20,120 bases of DNA from Pseudaeromonas paramecii (GTDB lineage: Bacteria; Pseudomonadota; Gammaproteobacteria; Enterobacterales; Aeromonadaceae), in NCBI RefSeq assembly GCF_039540575.1, contig NZ_BAABFC010000015.1, forward strand, positions 1 through 20,120, read 5' to 3'. Each line of letters opens with the position of its first letter. Within the stretch, counting starts at the first letter, position 1. Positions 13,865 through 20,120 of this stretch are shown here, one piece after another. The notes under the pieces are model-generated. The model did not search any database and had not been told where the DNA came from. It saw only the letters and a list, made by a program, of their open reading frames with translations. The position numbers and the translations under genes are program-made.

Positions 13865-14913
13865 CAGCGCACCTCCCCATAGGCCTTGGGCCGGGTCAGC
13901 TTGTCCAGCAGGGGCACGCCGATATTGGCCAGCAGCACGGCGAAGGCCATGCCGTCCGGGTAGCCGCCAAAGTGACGGATGAGGAAGACCAGCAGGCCAA
14001 TCAGCAGGCCATAGATCAGGCGGCCGCGCACCGTGGTGGCGGCGGTGACGGGATCCGTGGCGATGAAGAAGGCCCCCAGCATGGTGGCGCCAGAGAACAG
14101 ATCCAGGGTCGGCAAGGCGAAGTGATCCGGTGCCAGGCCCCAGGCCAGGCTGGCGGCGCCCCCCAGACCCAGCAGCAGACCCACAGGGATCTGCCAGGCG
14201 ATGGTGCCGGTGGCGACCAGGAACAGGCCGCCCATCAGGTAGGCCAGGTTGATCCACTGCCAGCCGGCGCCGGCCCAGTGGCTGAAGGTGGGGCCGGCCT
14301 GGATGTCGGCCAGGGCATGGCCCTGCTTGAGCCCGGTCTTCAGGGTGTCCAGCGGGGTCGCCATGGTGGTGCCATCCGCCGCCAGCTTGAGCTGATGCAC
14401 GCTGTAGCCATCCGGGGTGAAGCCGGTGAAGATGGCGCTGGCGGCATCGGGCAGGGCCACGGAAAATTCCGCCAAGCCCGGAGCGGGCAGCCAGCCGGTC
14501 ATGTCGCCGGGGAAGGAGACCAGCAGCAGCACATAGGCCACCATGGCCGGGTTGAAGGGGTTCTGCCCCAGACCGCCGTACAGCTGTTTGGCCACCAGGA
14601 TGGCGAAGGCGCTGCCGATCACCGCCACATACCAGGGAGCCAGGGGCGGCAGGGCCACCGCCAGCAGGCTGGCGGTGAGCAGGGCACTGCTGTCAAACAG
14701 CGGCGTCAGGGGCCGCTGGCGCAGGCGCAGCACCAGGGCCTCGGTCGCCAGGGCCGTGGCGCCACACAGCAGCAGCTGGAAGATCACCCCCCAGCCAAAC
14801 AGGAACCACTGGGTGATGAGGCCCGGCAGCAGGGCCAGCAACACCAGGCGCATCAGGCGGCCGGTGGTCTGCTGACTGTGGCTGTGGGGTGAGATGGCAA
14901 GGCTAAAGGCCAT
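13864..14913 (-). CDS. rnfD: Electron transport complex subunit RnfD/RsxD
   Basis: Integral membrane flavoprotein subunit, homologous to NqrB. The 349-aa protein has about ten hydrophobic helices. The covalent FMN site is T186 in GTTMATPLD, equivalent to the known T187 of Vibrio RnfD. Other family blocks are FDSSALLTASLLAVALPP near 73-90, YGGLGQNPFNPAM near 112-124, and the C-terminal TDPVTAATTVRGRLIYG and FGGYPDGMAFAVLLAN. ATG 14911-14913 follows the rnfC stop by one base and has AAGGAG 10 bases upstream; an earlier in-frame start would lie inside rnfC. Confidence 0.96.
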   Translation of the reverse strand: MAFSLAISPHSHSQQTTGRLMRLVLLALLPGLITQWFLFGWGVIFQLLLCGATALATEALVLRLRQRPLTPLFDSSALLTASLLAVALPPLAPWYVAVIGSAFAILVAKQLYGGLGQNPFNPAMVAYVLLLVSFPGDMTGWLPAPGLAEFSVALPDAASAIFTGFTPDGYSVHQLKLAADGTTMATPLDTLKTGLKQGHALADIQAGPTFSHWAGAGWQWINLAYLMGGLFLVATGTIAWQIPVGLLLGLGGAASLAWGLAPDHFALPTLDLFSGATMLGAFFIATDPVTAATTVRGRLIYGLLIGLLVFLIRHFGGYPDGMAFAVLLANIGVPLLDKLTRPKAYGEVR

Positions 14914-14914
14914 A

Positions 14915-17065
14915 TCAGTCGGACTCCTTGGATGAGGGCGGCACCGGCGGGGCACTGTTGTCTGCGGCGGCCTCTCGGGCGGCCTTCTTGGCCTTGGCCC
15001 GGGCGATGGCGGCGGTCACCGCGGCCTGGCGGGGATCGGCAGCCGGGGCCTCTGCCGCCGGGCTGGCTTCGGGATTGGCCGGGGCGTCGTCTGCCGTAGC
15101 CGCCGGCGTCACCTCAGGCGCGTCGGCCTCCCGGGCGGCCTTCTTGGCCTTGGCGCGGGCGATGGCGGCGGCCACCGCGGCCTGGCGGGGATCGGCCGCC
15201 GGGGCCTCAGACGCCGGGCTGGCTTCGGGATTGGCCGGGGCGTCGTCTGTCGTGGCTGCCGGCGTCACCTCAGGTGCGTCGGCCTCCCGGGCGGCCTTCT
15301 TGGCCTTGGCCCGGGCGATGGCGGCGGCGACCGCGGCCTGGCGGGGATCGGCTGCCGGGGCCTCAGACGCCGGGCTGGCTTCGGGATTGGCCAAGGCGTC
15401 GTCTGCCGTGGCTGCCGGCGTCACCTCAGGCGCCTCGGCCTCCCGTGCGGCCTTCTTGGCCTTGGCGCGGGCCACGGCGGCGGCGATGGGATCCTCGGCG
15501 ACGGTCGGCACGGCCTGGGCGGCTTGCTTGGCCTTGATCCGGGCCAGGGCGGCGGCCACCGGATCCTCGCCACCGGCGTCTTTAAGCTGGGCACGGCGGG
15601 CCTCGTTGGCCGCCTGCATCCGCCGATCCCGCTCCAGTCGCTCCTCTTCCAGGCGCTGCTGCTTGTCGGCGAAACGCTGCTTGGCCCGCTCGGCCTGGGC
15701 CTGCTCCTGGCGCTGGTTGCGCAGCTGGGATTTGGCCTGGCGGTAATACTGCACCAGGGGAATGTTGCTGGGGCAGACCCAGGCACAGGCGCCGCATTCG
15801 ATGCAGTCAAACAGCCGGTACTGCTCGGCGGTGTCCAGCTCGCCGGCCTTGCTGTACCAGTACAGCTGCTGGGGTAGCAGGCTGGCGGGACAGGCTTCGG
15901 CACACTGACCGCAGCGGATGCAATTTATCTCCTCATCCCGGCTGGGCAGGCTGCGCTGGCTGGGGGCCAGCAGGCAGTTGCTGGTCTTCACCACGGGTAC
16001 ATCGGCGTGGGGCAGGGTAAAGCCCATCATGGGGCCGCCCATGATCACCCGCTGGCCGGGCTCGGGATCCAGGCCGAAGCGTTGCATCAGCCAGCGCACC
16101 GAGGTGCCGAGTCGTACCCAGGCGTTGCCCGGTTGGGCCAGGCGGTCGCCGGTCAGGGTCACCACCCGGCGGATCAGGGGTTCGTCTTCCACCACCGCCT
16201 GACGGATGGCGTACAGGGTGCCAACGTTTTGCACCAGTATGCCCATCTCGCTGGGGGGCTTGCCGCTGGGGACCTGGCGGCCGGTGAGTATTTCGATGAG
16301 CTGTCGCTCGCCACCAGAGGGGTACTTGGTGGGCAGTACCTTCACCAGGGTATGGGCGTTCTTCACCTGGGCCCTGATGGCGGCGATGGCCTCGGGCTTG
16401 TTGTCCTCGATGGCGATCAGGGTCAGCTGGGGTCTTAAGATCTGCTGCAGCAGGGTGATCCCTTCGACGATGGCGGCGGCCTCGTCCCGCATCAGGCGAT
16501 CATCGGCGGTGATATAGGGCTCGCATTCGCAGCCATTGACGATCAGCAGCGGCAGGGGCTCGCGTTGGGCATAGGCCTGGGCGCCCTTGAGCTTGATGTC
16601 GGTGGGAAAACCGGCGCCGCCCAAGCCCGCGATGCCGGCCTGATGGATGCGGGCCAGCAACTCATCGTTACCGCGCTCGGCATAGTCTGGCCAGGGATCC
16701 CGCGGCCGCCAGCTGTCCTGGCCATCGGTCTGGATCAGGATGCAGGGTTCGCTGAGGCCCGACGGATGGGCGACGGTATGCTCCTCGATGGCCACCACTG
16801 TGCCTGAGCTGCTGGCGTGGATGGGCACCTGCATGGGGGAGCTGGGAGCCGTGAGGGGCTGGCCCGTCAGTACCCGATCCCCCACTTGGACGCACAGCTC
16901 GGCCGGTGAGCCGATATGTTGCTTCAGGGGCAGCACCAGCAGGGGCGGCAGGCCCGCCTCCAGCAGGCTGGTTTGACTGGAGAGCTGCTTGTGCTCCTCA
17001 GGATGGATGCCGCCATGGAAGTCCCACAGCTTGCCCTTGCGGATCTGTTCCAGCAGGCTATTCAT
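14915..17065 (-). CDS. rnfC: Electron transport complex subunit RnfC/RsxC with repeat-rich C-terminal tail
   Basis: Peripheral cytoplasmic subunit of Rnf, thought to be the NADH-interacting part with FMN and two [4Fe-4S] clusters. The 716-aa protein has GLGGAGFPTDIK at 147-158 and GCECEPYITADDR at 178-190, typical of the NuoF-like core, then two ferredoxin motifs: C382, C385, C388, C392 and C421, C424, C427, C431. From about 445 to 500 it is a charged coiled-coil-like Q/E/R segment. Residues 501-702 are Ala/Lys/Pro-rich repeats with KAKKAARE recurring every 52 residues. Long variable tails of this kind are common in gammaproteobacterial RnfC. ATG 17063-17065 overlaps the end of rnfB by 8 bases. 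Confidence 0.96.
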   Translation of the reverse strand: MNSLLEQIRKGKLWDFHGGIHPEEHKQLSSQTSLLEAGLPPLLVLPLKQHIGSPAELCVQVGDRVLTGQPLTAPSSPMQVPIHASSSGTVVAIEEHTVAHPSGLSEPCILIQTDGQDSWRPRDPWPDYAERGNDELLARIHQAGIAGLGGAGFPTDIKLKGAQAYAQREPLPLLIVNGCECEPYITADDRLMRDEAAAIVEGITLLQQILRPQLTLIAIEDNKPEAIAAIRAQVKNAHTLVKVLPTKYPSGGERQLIEILTGRQVPSGKPPSEMGILVQNVGTLYAIRQAVVEDEPLIRRVVTLTGDRLAQPGNAWVRLGTSVRWLMQRFGLDPEPGQRVIMGGPMMGFTLPHADVPVVKTSNCLLAPSQRSLPSRDEEINCIRCGQCAEACPASLLPQQLYWYSKAGELDTAEQYRLFDCIECGACAWVCPSNIPLVQYYRQAKSQLRNQRQEQAQAERAKQRFADKQQRLEEERLERDRRMQAANEARRAQLKDAGGEDPVAAALARIKAKQAAQAVPTVAEDPIAAAVARAKAKKAAREAEAPEVTPAATADDALANPEASPASEAPAADPRQAAVAAAIARAKAKKAAREADAPEVTPAATTDDAPANPEASPASEAPAADPRQAAVAAAIARAKAKKAAREADAPEVTPAATADDAPANPEASPAAEAPAADPRQAAVTAAIARAKAKKAAREAAADNSAPPVPPSSKESD
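14960..15565 (-). repeat. 156-bp tandem repeats in the 3' part of rnfC
   Basis: GGCCTTCTTGGCC recurs at 14981, 15137, 15293 and 15449 on the + strand, exactly 156 bp apart. Each unit encodes 52 residues (Ala-rich helix ending KAKKAARE, then a Pro/Ala/Thr linker with EVTPAAT and NPEASP). The copies are nearly identical, and a more diverged partial copy lies at the upstream (N-terminal) side. The period is a multiple of three, so copy-number change keeps the frame. Confidence 0.93.
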
Positions 17066-17621
17066 GCTTATCTACTACCTTAACTGGGATCCGCGCCAGC
17101 TCCCATTGCCAGGTGTCCGGGGTCTGGGGCAATTCAATCATCTCGATACAGTTGGTGGGGCAGGGGTCGACGCACAGATCGCAGCCGGTGCACTCCTGAC
17201 GCAGTATGGTATGCATCAGCTTGGCGGCGCCGACGATGGCATCCACCGGACAGGCCTGGATGCACTTGGTGCAGCCGATGCAACGATCCTCATGGATGAA
17301 GGCCACCTTCTTGACCGGGGCTGCCACCGGGCCCTCACCCTGGGGGGGCTCGACGCCCAACAGATCGGCAATCTTGTTGATGGTGGGCTCGCCGCCGGGC
17401 ACGCACTTGTTGATGGCATCCCCATTCGCCACCGCCTCGGCATAGGGGCGGCAGCCGGGATAGCCGCACTGACCACATTGGGTCTGGGGCAGCAGGGCAT
17501 CGATCTGATCGACGATGGGATCGGCCTCCACCTTGAAGCGGATGGCGGCATAGCCCAGGATCAGGCCGAACACCAGGGCCAGCAGGGCAAACAGCAGTAT
17601 GACGACTAGGAAATGGCTCAT
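17058..17621 (-). CDS. rnfB: Electron transport complex subunit RnfB/RsxB (ferredoxin)
   Basis: Membrane-anchored polyferredoxin that receives electrons for the Rnf complex. The 187-aa protein has one N-terminal membrane helix (FLVVILLFALLALVFGLIL), then a C49-x2-C52-x4-C57-x15-C73 cluster motif of the Fe-S (4Fe-4S) domain, then two classical ferredoxin motifs: C114, C117, C120, C124 and C144, C147, C150, C154. ATG 17619-17621 begins 2 bases after the rnfA stop. The open frame extends further upstream within rnfA, but that is not family sequence. It overlaps rnfC by 8 bases. Confidence 0.97.
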   Translation of the reverse strand: MSHFLVVILLFALLALVFGLILGYAAIRFKVEADPIVDQIDALLPQTQCGQCGYPGCRPYAEAVANGDAINKCVPGGEPTINKIADLLGVEPPQGEGPVAAPVKKVAFIHEDRCIGCTKCIQACPVDAIVGAAKLMHTILRQECTGCDLCVDPCPTNCIEMIELPQTPDTWQWELARIPVKVVDKHE

Positions 17622-17623
17622 GG

Positions 17624-18205
17624 TCAGGGTTTGATGAGTCCGGTAAAGCCCATGAAGGCCAGCGACATCAGGCCGGCAGTGATCATGGCGATGGCGATGC
17701 CGCGAAAGGGCAGGGGCACATCCGCCGCCGCCAGCCGCTCCCGCAGGCTGGCAAACAGCACCAGCACCAGGCAAAAGCCCAGGCCGGCACCCAGGCCGTA
17801 GATCAGGCTGGCGAGAAAATCATGGCCGCTGGTGACGTTCAGCAGCGACAGGCCCAGCACGATGCAGTTGGTGGTGATGAGGGGCAGATAGATGCCCAGC
17901 AGCCGGTAGAGGGCCGGGCTCGTCTTGTGCACCACCATCTCGGTAAATTGCACCACCACGGCGATCACCAGGATGAAGGCCATGATCCGCAGGTAACCCA
18001 GCCCCAGGGGCGCCAGCAGCCAGTGCTCTACCAGATAGGTGAGCATGGCGGTGAGGGTCAGCACGAAGGCGGTGGCCAGGCCCATGCCGGCGGCCGGCTC
18101 CAGTTTGCGGGAGACCCCCATGAAGGGACACAAGCCCAGGAACTTGACCAGCACGAAGTTGTTTACCAACACGGTGCTGATCAGTAGCAGCAGATAGTCT
18201 GTCAT
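17624..18205 (-). CDS. rnfA: Electron transport complex subunit RnfA/RsxA
   Basis: Six-helix integral membrane subunit of Rnf, homologous to NqrE. The 193-aa protein has the canonical start MTDYLLLLISTVLVNNFVLV, GLCPFMGVSRK with C26, and LITTNCIVLG with C114, the cysteine pair that contributes to the intramembrane iron-sulfur centre. It is the first gene of the rnfABCDGE-nth-gloA run. The SD before ATG 18203-18205 is weak (TTGTGA). A sigma-70-like promoter lies 33 to 61 bp upstream. In E. coli the complex (Rsx) also re-reduces SoxR and so switches off the SoxS response. Confidence 0.97.
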   Translation of the reverse strand: MTDYLLLLISTVLVNNFVLVKFLGLCPFMGVSRKLEPAAGMGLATAFVLTLTAMLTYLVEHWLLAPLGLGYLRIMAFILVIAVVVQFTEMVVHKTSPALYRLLGIYLPLITTNCIVLGLSLLNVTSGHDFLASLIYGLGAGLGFCLVLVLFASLRERLAAADVPLPFRGIAIAMITAGLMSLAFMGFTGLIKP

Positions 18206-18237
18206 TCACAACGCATAGCCGGGAAAAATCGGCCCTT

Positions 18238-18266
18238 ATTATCGGCGCTTGCCCGCGTCATAACAA
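18238..18266 (-). promoter_or_regulatory. Sigma-70-like promoter of the rnf operon
   Basis: On the minus strand TTGTTA (18261-18266) is followed after 17 bases by GATAAT (18238-18243). The spacing is ideal and the -10 matches 5 of 6. The rnfA start is 33 bp downstream of the -10. Confidence 0.65.
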
Positions 18267-18292
18267 CCCAAAAACCGCGGGTCTTCTGCCGG

Positions 18293-18320
18293 TTAACCAG
18301 AGGGGGCTGGCCAGCATAAA
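18293..18320 (+). promoter_or_regulatory. Possible promoter of the EamA transporter gene
   Basis: TTAACC (18293-18298), 16 bases, CATAAA (18315-18320), or with wider spacing TAAATA (18317-18322). The element lies about 80 bp upstream of the GTG start. The -35 is poor, so this is tentative. Confidence 0.3.
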
Positions 18321-18397
18321 TATCCAGATTGACCCCTACCGGCCGTGGGATCCAGCCAGTACACTGGCAGGCTGCTGCGTTTTGCTGGAGTCGTATC

Positions 18398-19282
18398 GTG
18401 CCTTTGCTTCCCCTGGCGTCCCTCACCCTGGCCATGTCCCTGTGGGCCAGCGCCTTCATCGCCCTCAAACACATTCTGGCCATCTGGGGGCCGGGTCAGG
18501 TCATCTTCGGCCGCATGCTGGTGGCCAGCTGCTGTTTCCTCTTGATGTACAAGGGGCTGGGCAAGTTCCGTTATCAGGCCGGCGACTGGCGCTGGTTGCT
18601 GCTGATGACCCTGGCGGAGCCCTGCTTCTACTTTTTGCTGGAGGCCAATGCCCTGCGCTTCACCACCGCCGGTCAGGCGGGCATGATCACCTCCACCCTG
18701 CCGCTGCTGGTGGGGCTGGTGGCCTATTTCATGCTCGGGGAGCGGGTGGCTGCCCGTCAGTGGTTGGGCTTCCTGCTGGCCATGGCCGGGGTGACAGTGC
18801 TGAGCCTGTCCGGCACCCAGAGTGACAACGCCAGCAACCCGCTGCTGGGCAACCTGCTGGAGTTTGGTGCCATGCTCTGTGCCGCCGTCTACTCTGTGGT
18901 ATTGAAGAAGATGTCCAGCCGCTACAGCCCCTTGACCCTCACCTCCTTGCAGGCCTTCACCGGCACCCTGTTCTTCTTGCCGCTGGCCCTGACAGAGCCC
19001 TGGCCGCAGCAGGTGGGCGCCATGGAGCTTGGGATCATCTTTTATCTGGGCACCTGCATCACCCTGGGGGCCTATCTGCTGTTCAACTGGGCCATCACCA
19101 AGATGCCGGTGACCATCGCCAATGCCTACATCAACCTCATCCCCGTATTCACCCTGCTGTTTGCCTACCTGGTGCTGGGGGAAACCCTCAATTCCACCCA
19201 GCTGATGGCCTCCAGTCTGGTGCTGGTGGGGGTGGTGCTGAGCCAGTTGCCGTTGCGCCGTCGGGGCGCCGTGCCGGCCTAG
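18398..19282 (+). CDS. EamA-family DMT-superfamily transporter
   Basis: A 294-aa inner-membrane protein with about ten hydrophobic helices in two EamA repeats (about 5-135 and 150-285). Family features include SLWASAFIALKHIL near 14-27, PGQVIFGRML, TTAGQAGMITSTLPLLVGLVAYF, GERVAARQWLGFLLAMAGV, and in the second repeat AITKMPVTIANAYINLIPVFTLLFAYLVLGE. Members export amino acids and other small metabolites; the substrate is not predictable here. I choose GTG 18398 because GGAG (18387-18390) is 7 bases upstream and the first helix begins at once; the open frame extends to 18329 without family sequence. It converges with the marC gene with 2 bp between stop codons and no visible terminator. Confidence 0.87.
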   Translation: MPLLPLASLTLAMSLWASAFIALKHILAIWGPGQVIFGRMLVASCCFLLMYKGLGKFRYQAGDWRWLLLMTLAEPCFYFLLEANALRFTTAGQAGMITSTLPLLVGLVAYFMLGERVAARQWLGFLLAMAGVTVLSLSGTQSDNASNPLLGNLLEFGAMLCAAVYSVVLKKMSSRYSPLTLTSLQAFTGTLFFLPLALTEPWPQQVGAMELGIIFYLGTCITLGAYLLFNWAITKMPVTIANAYINLIPVFTLLFAYLVLGETLNSTQLMASSLVLVGVVLSQLPLRRRGAVPA

Positions 19283-19284
19283 AA

Positions 19285-19938
19285 TTAACCGGCAAAGGCG
19301 GGATCTTGCGCCAGCTCCATCACGCCGTTGATGCCGAACTGTACCCCCATGCAGATGAGCAGGAAGCCCATGATGCGGGTCATGGCGTCGATGCCGCTTT
19401 GCCCCAGCAGACGGCACACCGGGTCTGCCAGCCGCAGCACCCCCCAGGCCAAGGCGCTGATGAGCACGAAGCCCAGGATGACACCGCCATACAGGGGAAT
19501 GCGAGGCAGCTCGTCCGCCACGGCGGCCAGTTGTGAGGCGCCGCTGATGATCACCGCCATGGTACCGGGGCCGCACAGGCTGGGCATGGTCAGCGGCACG
19601 AAGGCGATGCTCTGGCCATCGTGCTGCTGGTTGCCGGACCCTGGCTGGGGAAACAGCATGCGAAAGCCGATGAAGCCGATCACCAGACCCCCCGCCAGTC
19701 GCAGGCCGGGCATGGAGATGCCGAATAGTTCCAAGATGCCGGAACCGATAAACAGGGTCACCACCAGGGTGCAAAACAGATAGACGGTGGTCAGGTTGAC
19801 CGTGCGCTTGAGCTGCTCTCGGGACATGCCCTTGCTCAGCCCCAGCAGCAGGGTGGCGGTGGTGGGAGGGTTGACCATGGGCAGCAGGCTCAGGAAGGTG
19901 AGGCCGCTGACCTTCAGCAGTATGGTGATGTTGTCCAT
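19285..19938 (-). CDS. marC: MarC-family integral membrane protein
   Basis: A 217-aa polytopic membrane protein with about six helices, closer to E. coli MarC than the paralogue at 1859-2473. Matching blocks are LLPMVNPPTTATLLLGLSKGM near 19-38, FGISMPGLRLAGGLVIGFIGFRMLFPQ near 72-97, FVPLTMPSLCGPGTMAVIISGAS near 112-134 and RIMGFLLICMGVQFGINGVME near the C-terminus. The cellular role of the family is unresolved. ATG 19936-19938 has GGAG 7 bases upstream, and a good sigma-70 promoter lies 27 bp further out. It ends 2 bp from the convergent EamA gene. The symbol is by similarity and could be exchanged for a family name. Confidence 0.85.
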   Translation of the reverse strand: MDNITILLKVSGLTFLSLLPMVNPPTTATLLLGLSKGMSREQLKRTVNLTTVYLFCTLVVTLFIGSGILELFGISMPGLRLAGGLVIGFIGFRMLFPQPGSGNQQHDGQSIAFVPLTMPSLCGPGTMAVIISGASQLAAVADELPRIPLYGGVILGFVLISALAWGVLRLADPVCRLLGQSGIDAMTRIMGFLLICMGVQFGINGVMELAQDPAFAG

Positions 19939-19964
19939 CGTGTCACTCCAGATACGGGAGCTTG

Positions 19965-19993
19965 TTTATAGGGCAGGGCTCTTGGGCTGACAA
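19965..19993 (-). promoter_or_regulatory. Sigma-70-like promoter of marC
   Basis: On the minus strand TTGTCA (19988-19993), 17 bases, TATAAA (19965-19970). Both hexamers match the consensus at 5 of 6 positions and the spacing is ideal. Confidence 0.72.
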
Positions 19994-19996
19994 GCC

Positions 19997-20015
19997 TGGC
20001 ATGGTGACAATGCCA
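19997..20015. promoter_or_regulatory. Inverted repeat upstream of the marC -35 (candidate operator)
   Basis: TGGCAT (19997-20002), 7 bases, ATGCCA (20010-20015). It sits just upstream of the marC promoter -35, a position suited to an activator site. No regulator can be named from this. Confidence 0.35.
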
Positions 20016-20120
20016 AGTTGGTTCATGCCTTGTTCAGTCAGGTGGAGCGGCTAGGTGTGTAAACCCACCAGGTTGTTCACGGATTGAAGACGACTGATTG
20101 GGGGCAGGTAGTCCAGACTG

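Noticed and set aside
14928..15746. 272-codon Ala/Ser-rich plus-strand frame
   Set aside because: Mirror of the rnfC repeat tail; no recognisable domain and no SD.
18293..19774. 493-codon minus-strand frame
   Set aside because: Gln/Gly/His-rich shadow spanning the convergent EamA and marC genes, out of frame with both.

Overview
The window is a compact, GC-rich stretch of chromosome from a gammaproteobacterium. Gene content and protein sequences suggest an aquatic Aeromonadales/Vibrio-like lineage, possibly close to Oceanimonas or Zobellella (genus is inference). The evidence is a complete rnfABCDGE-nth run, RNase T and GloA with E. coli-identical catalytic numbering, and a MotY protein, which belongs to Na+-driven polar flagella. 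I see no rRNA, tRNA, IS element, prophage or CRISPR.

Layout. Positions 220-1710 (+): malate:quinone oxidoreductase (mqo), behind a 219-bp leader with a palindrome and a short upstream ORF, and closed by a clear terminator. 1859-3747 (+): a tight three-gene operon of a MarC-family membrane protein, a fumarylacetoacetate-hydrolase-family enzyme and a HAD phosphatase. 3795-5156 (-): the Hsp70-like protein YegD. 5282-5764 (-): a small Q/P/H-rich predicted lipoprotein built from 42-bp tandem repeats. 5866-7188 (-): a NhaC-type antiporter-family carrier with its own terminator. 7273-9203 (-): rnt (RNase T) and uraA (uracil permease), probably cotranscribed in the order uraA-rnt. 9204-9785: the longest non-coding stretch, carrying a REP-like inverted pair. 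9786-10301 (+): a GNAT acetyltransferase. 10447-11325 (+): motY behind a near-consensus sigma-28 promoter. A bidirectional terminator follows. 11399-18205 (-): an eight-gene run rnfA-B-C-D-G-E-nth-gloA with gaps or overlaps of a few bases, read from a sigma-70-like promoter near 18240-18266. 18398-19282 (+): an EamA/DMT transporter. 19285-19938 (-): a second MarC-family protein (closest to E. coli MarC), converging on it with a 2-bp gap.

Working together: Rnf couples electron transfer between reduced ferredoxin and NAD to ion movement, and in E. coli the same complex (Rsx) keeps SoxR reduced. It is followed here by nth (repair of oxidised pyrimidines) and gloA (methylglyoxal detoxification), so the operon reads as a redox and damage module. 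Mqo feeds electrons from malate to quinone. MotY and Rnf may both relate to sodium energetics.

Most of the window is ordinary housekeeping sequence, and I do not see a convincing undescribed defence or mobile system. The items most worth a second look are the mqo leader, the tandem-repeat lipoprotein, the REP-like doublet, the 156-bp repeats at the RnfC C-terminus and the sigma-28 promoter of motY.
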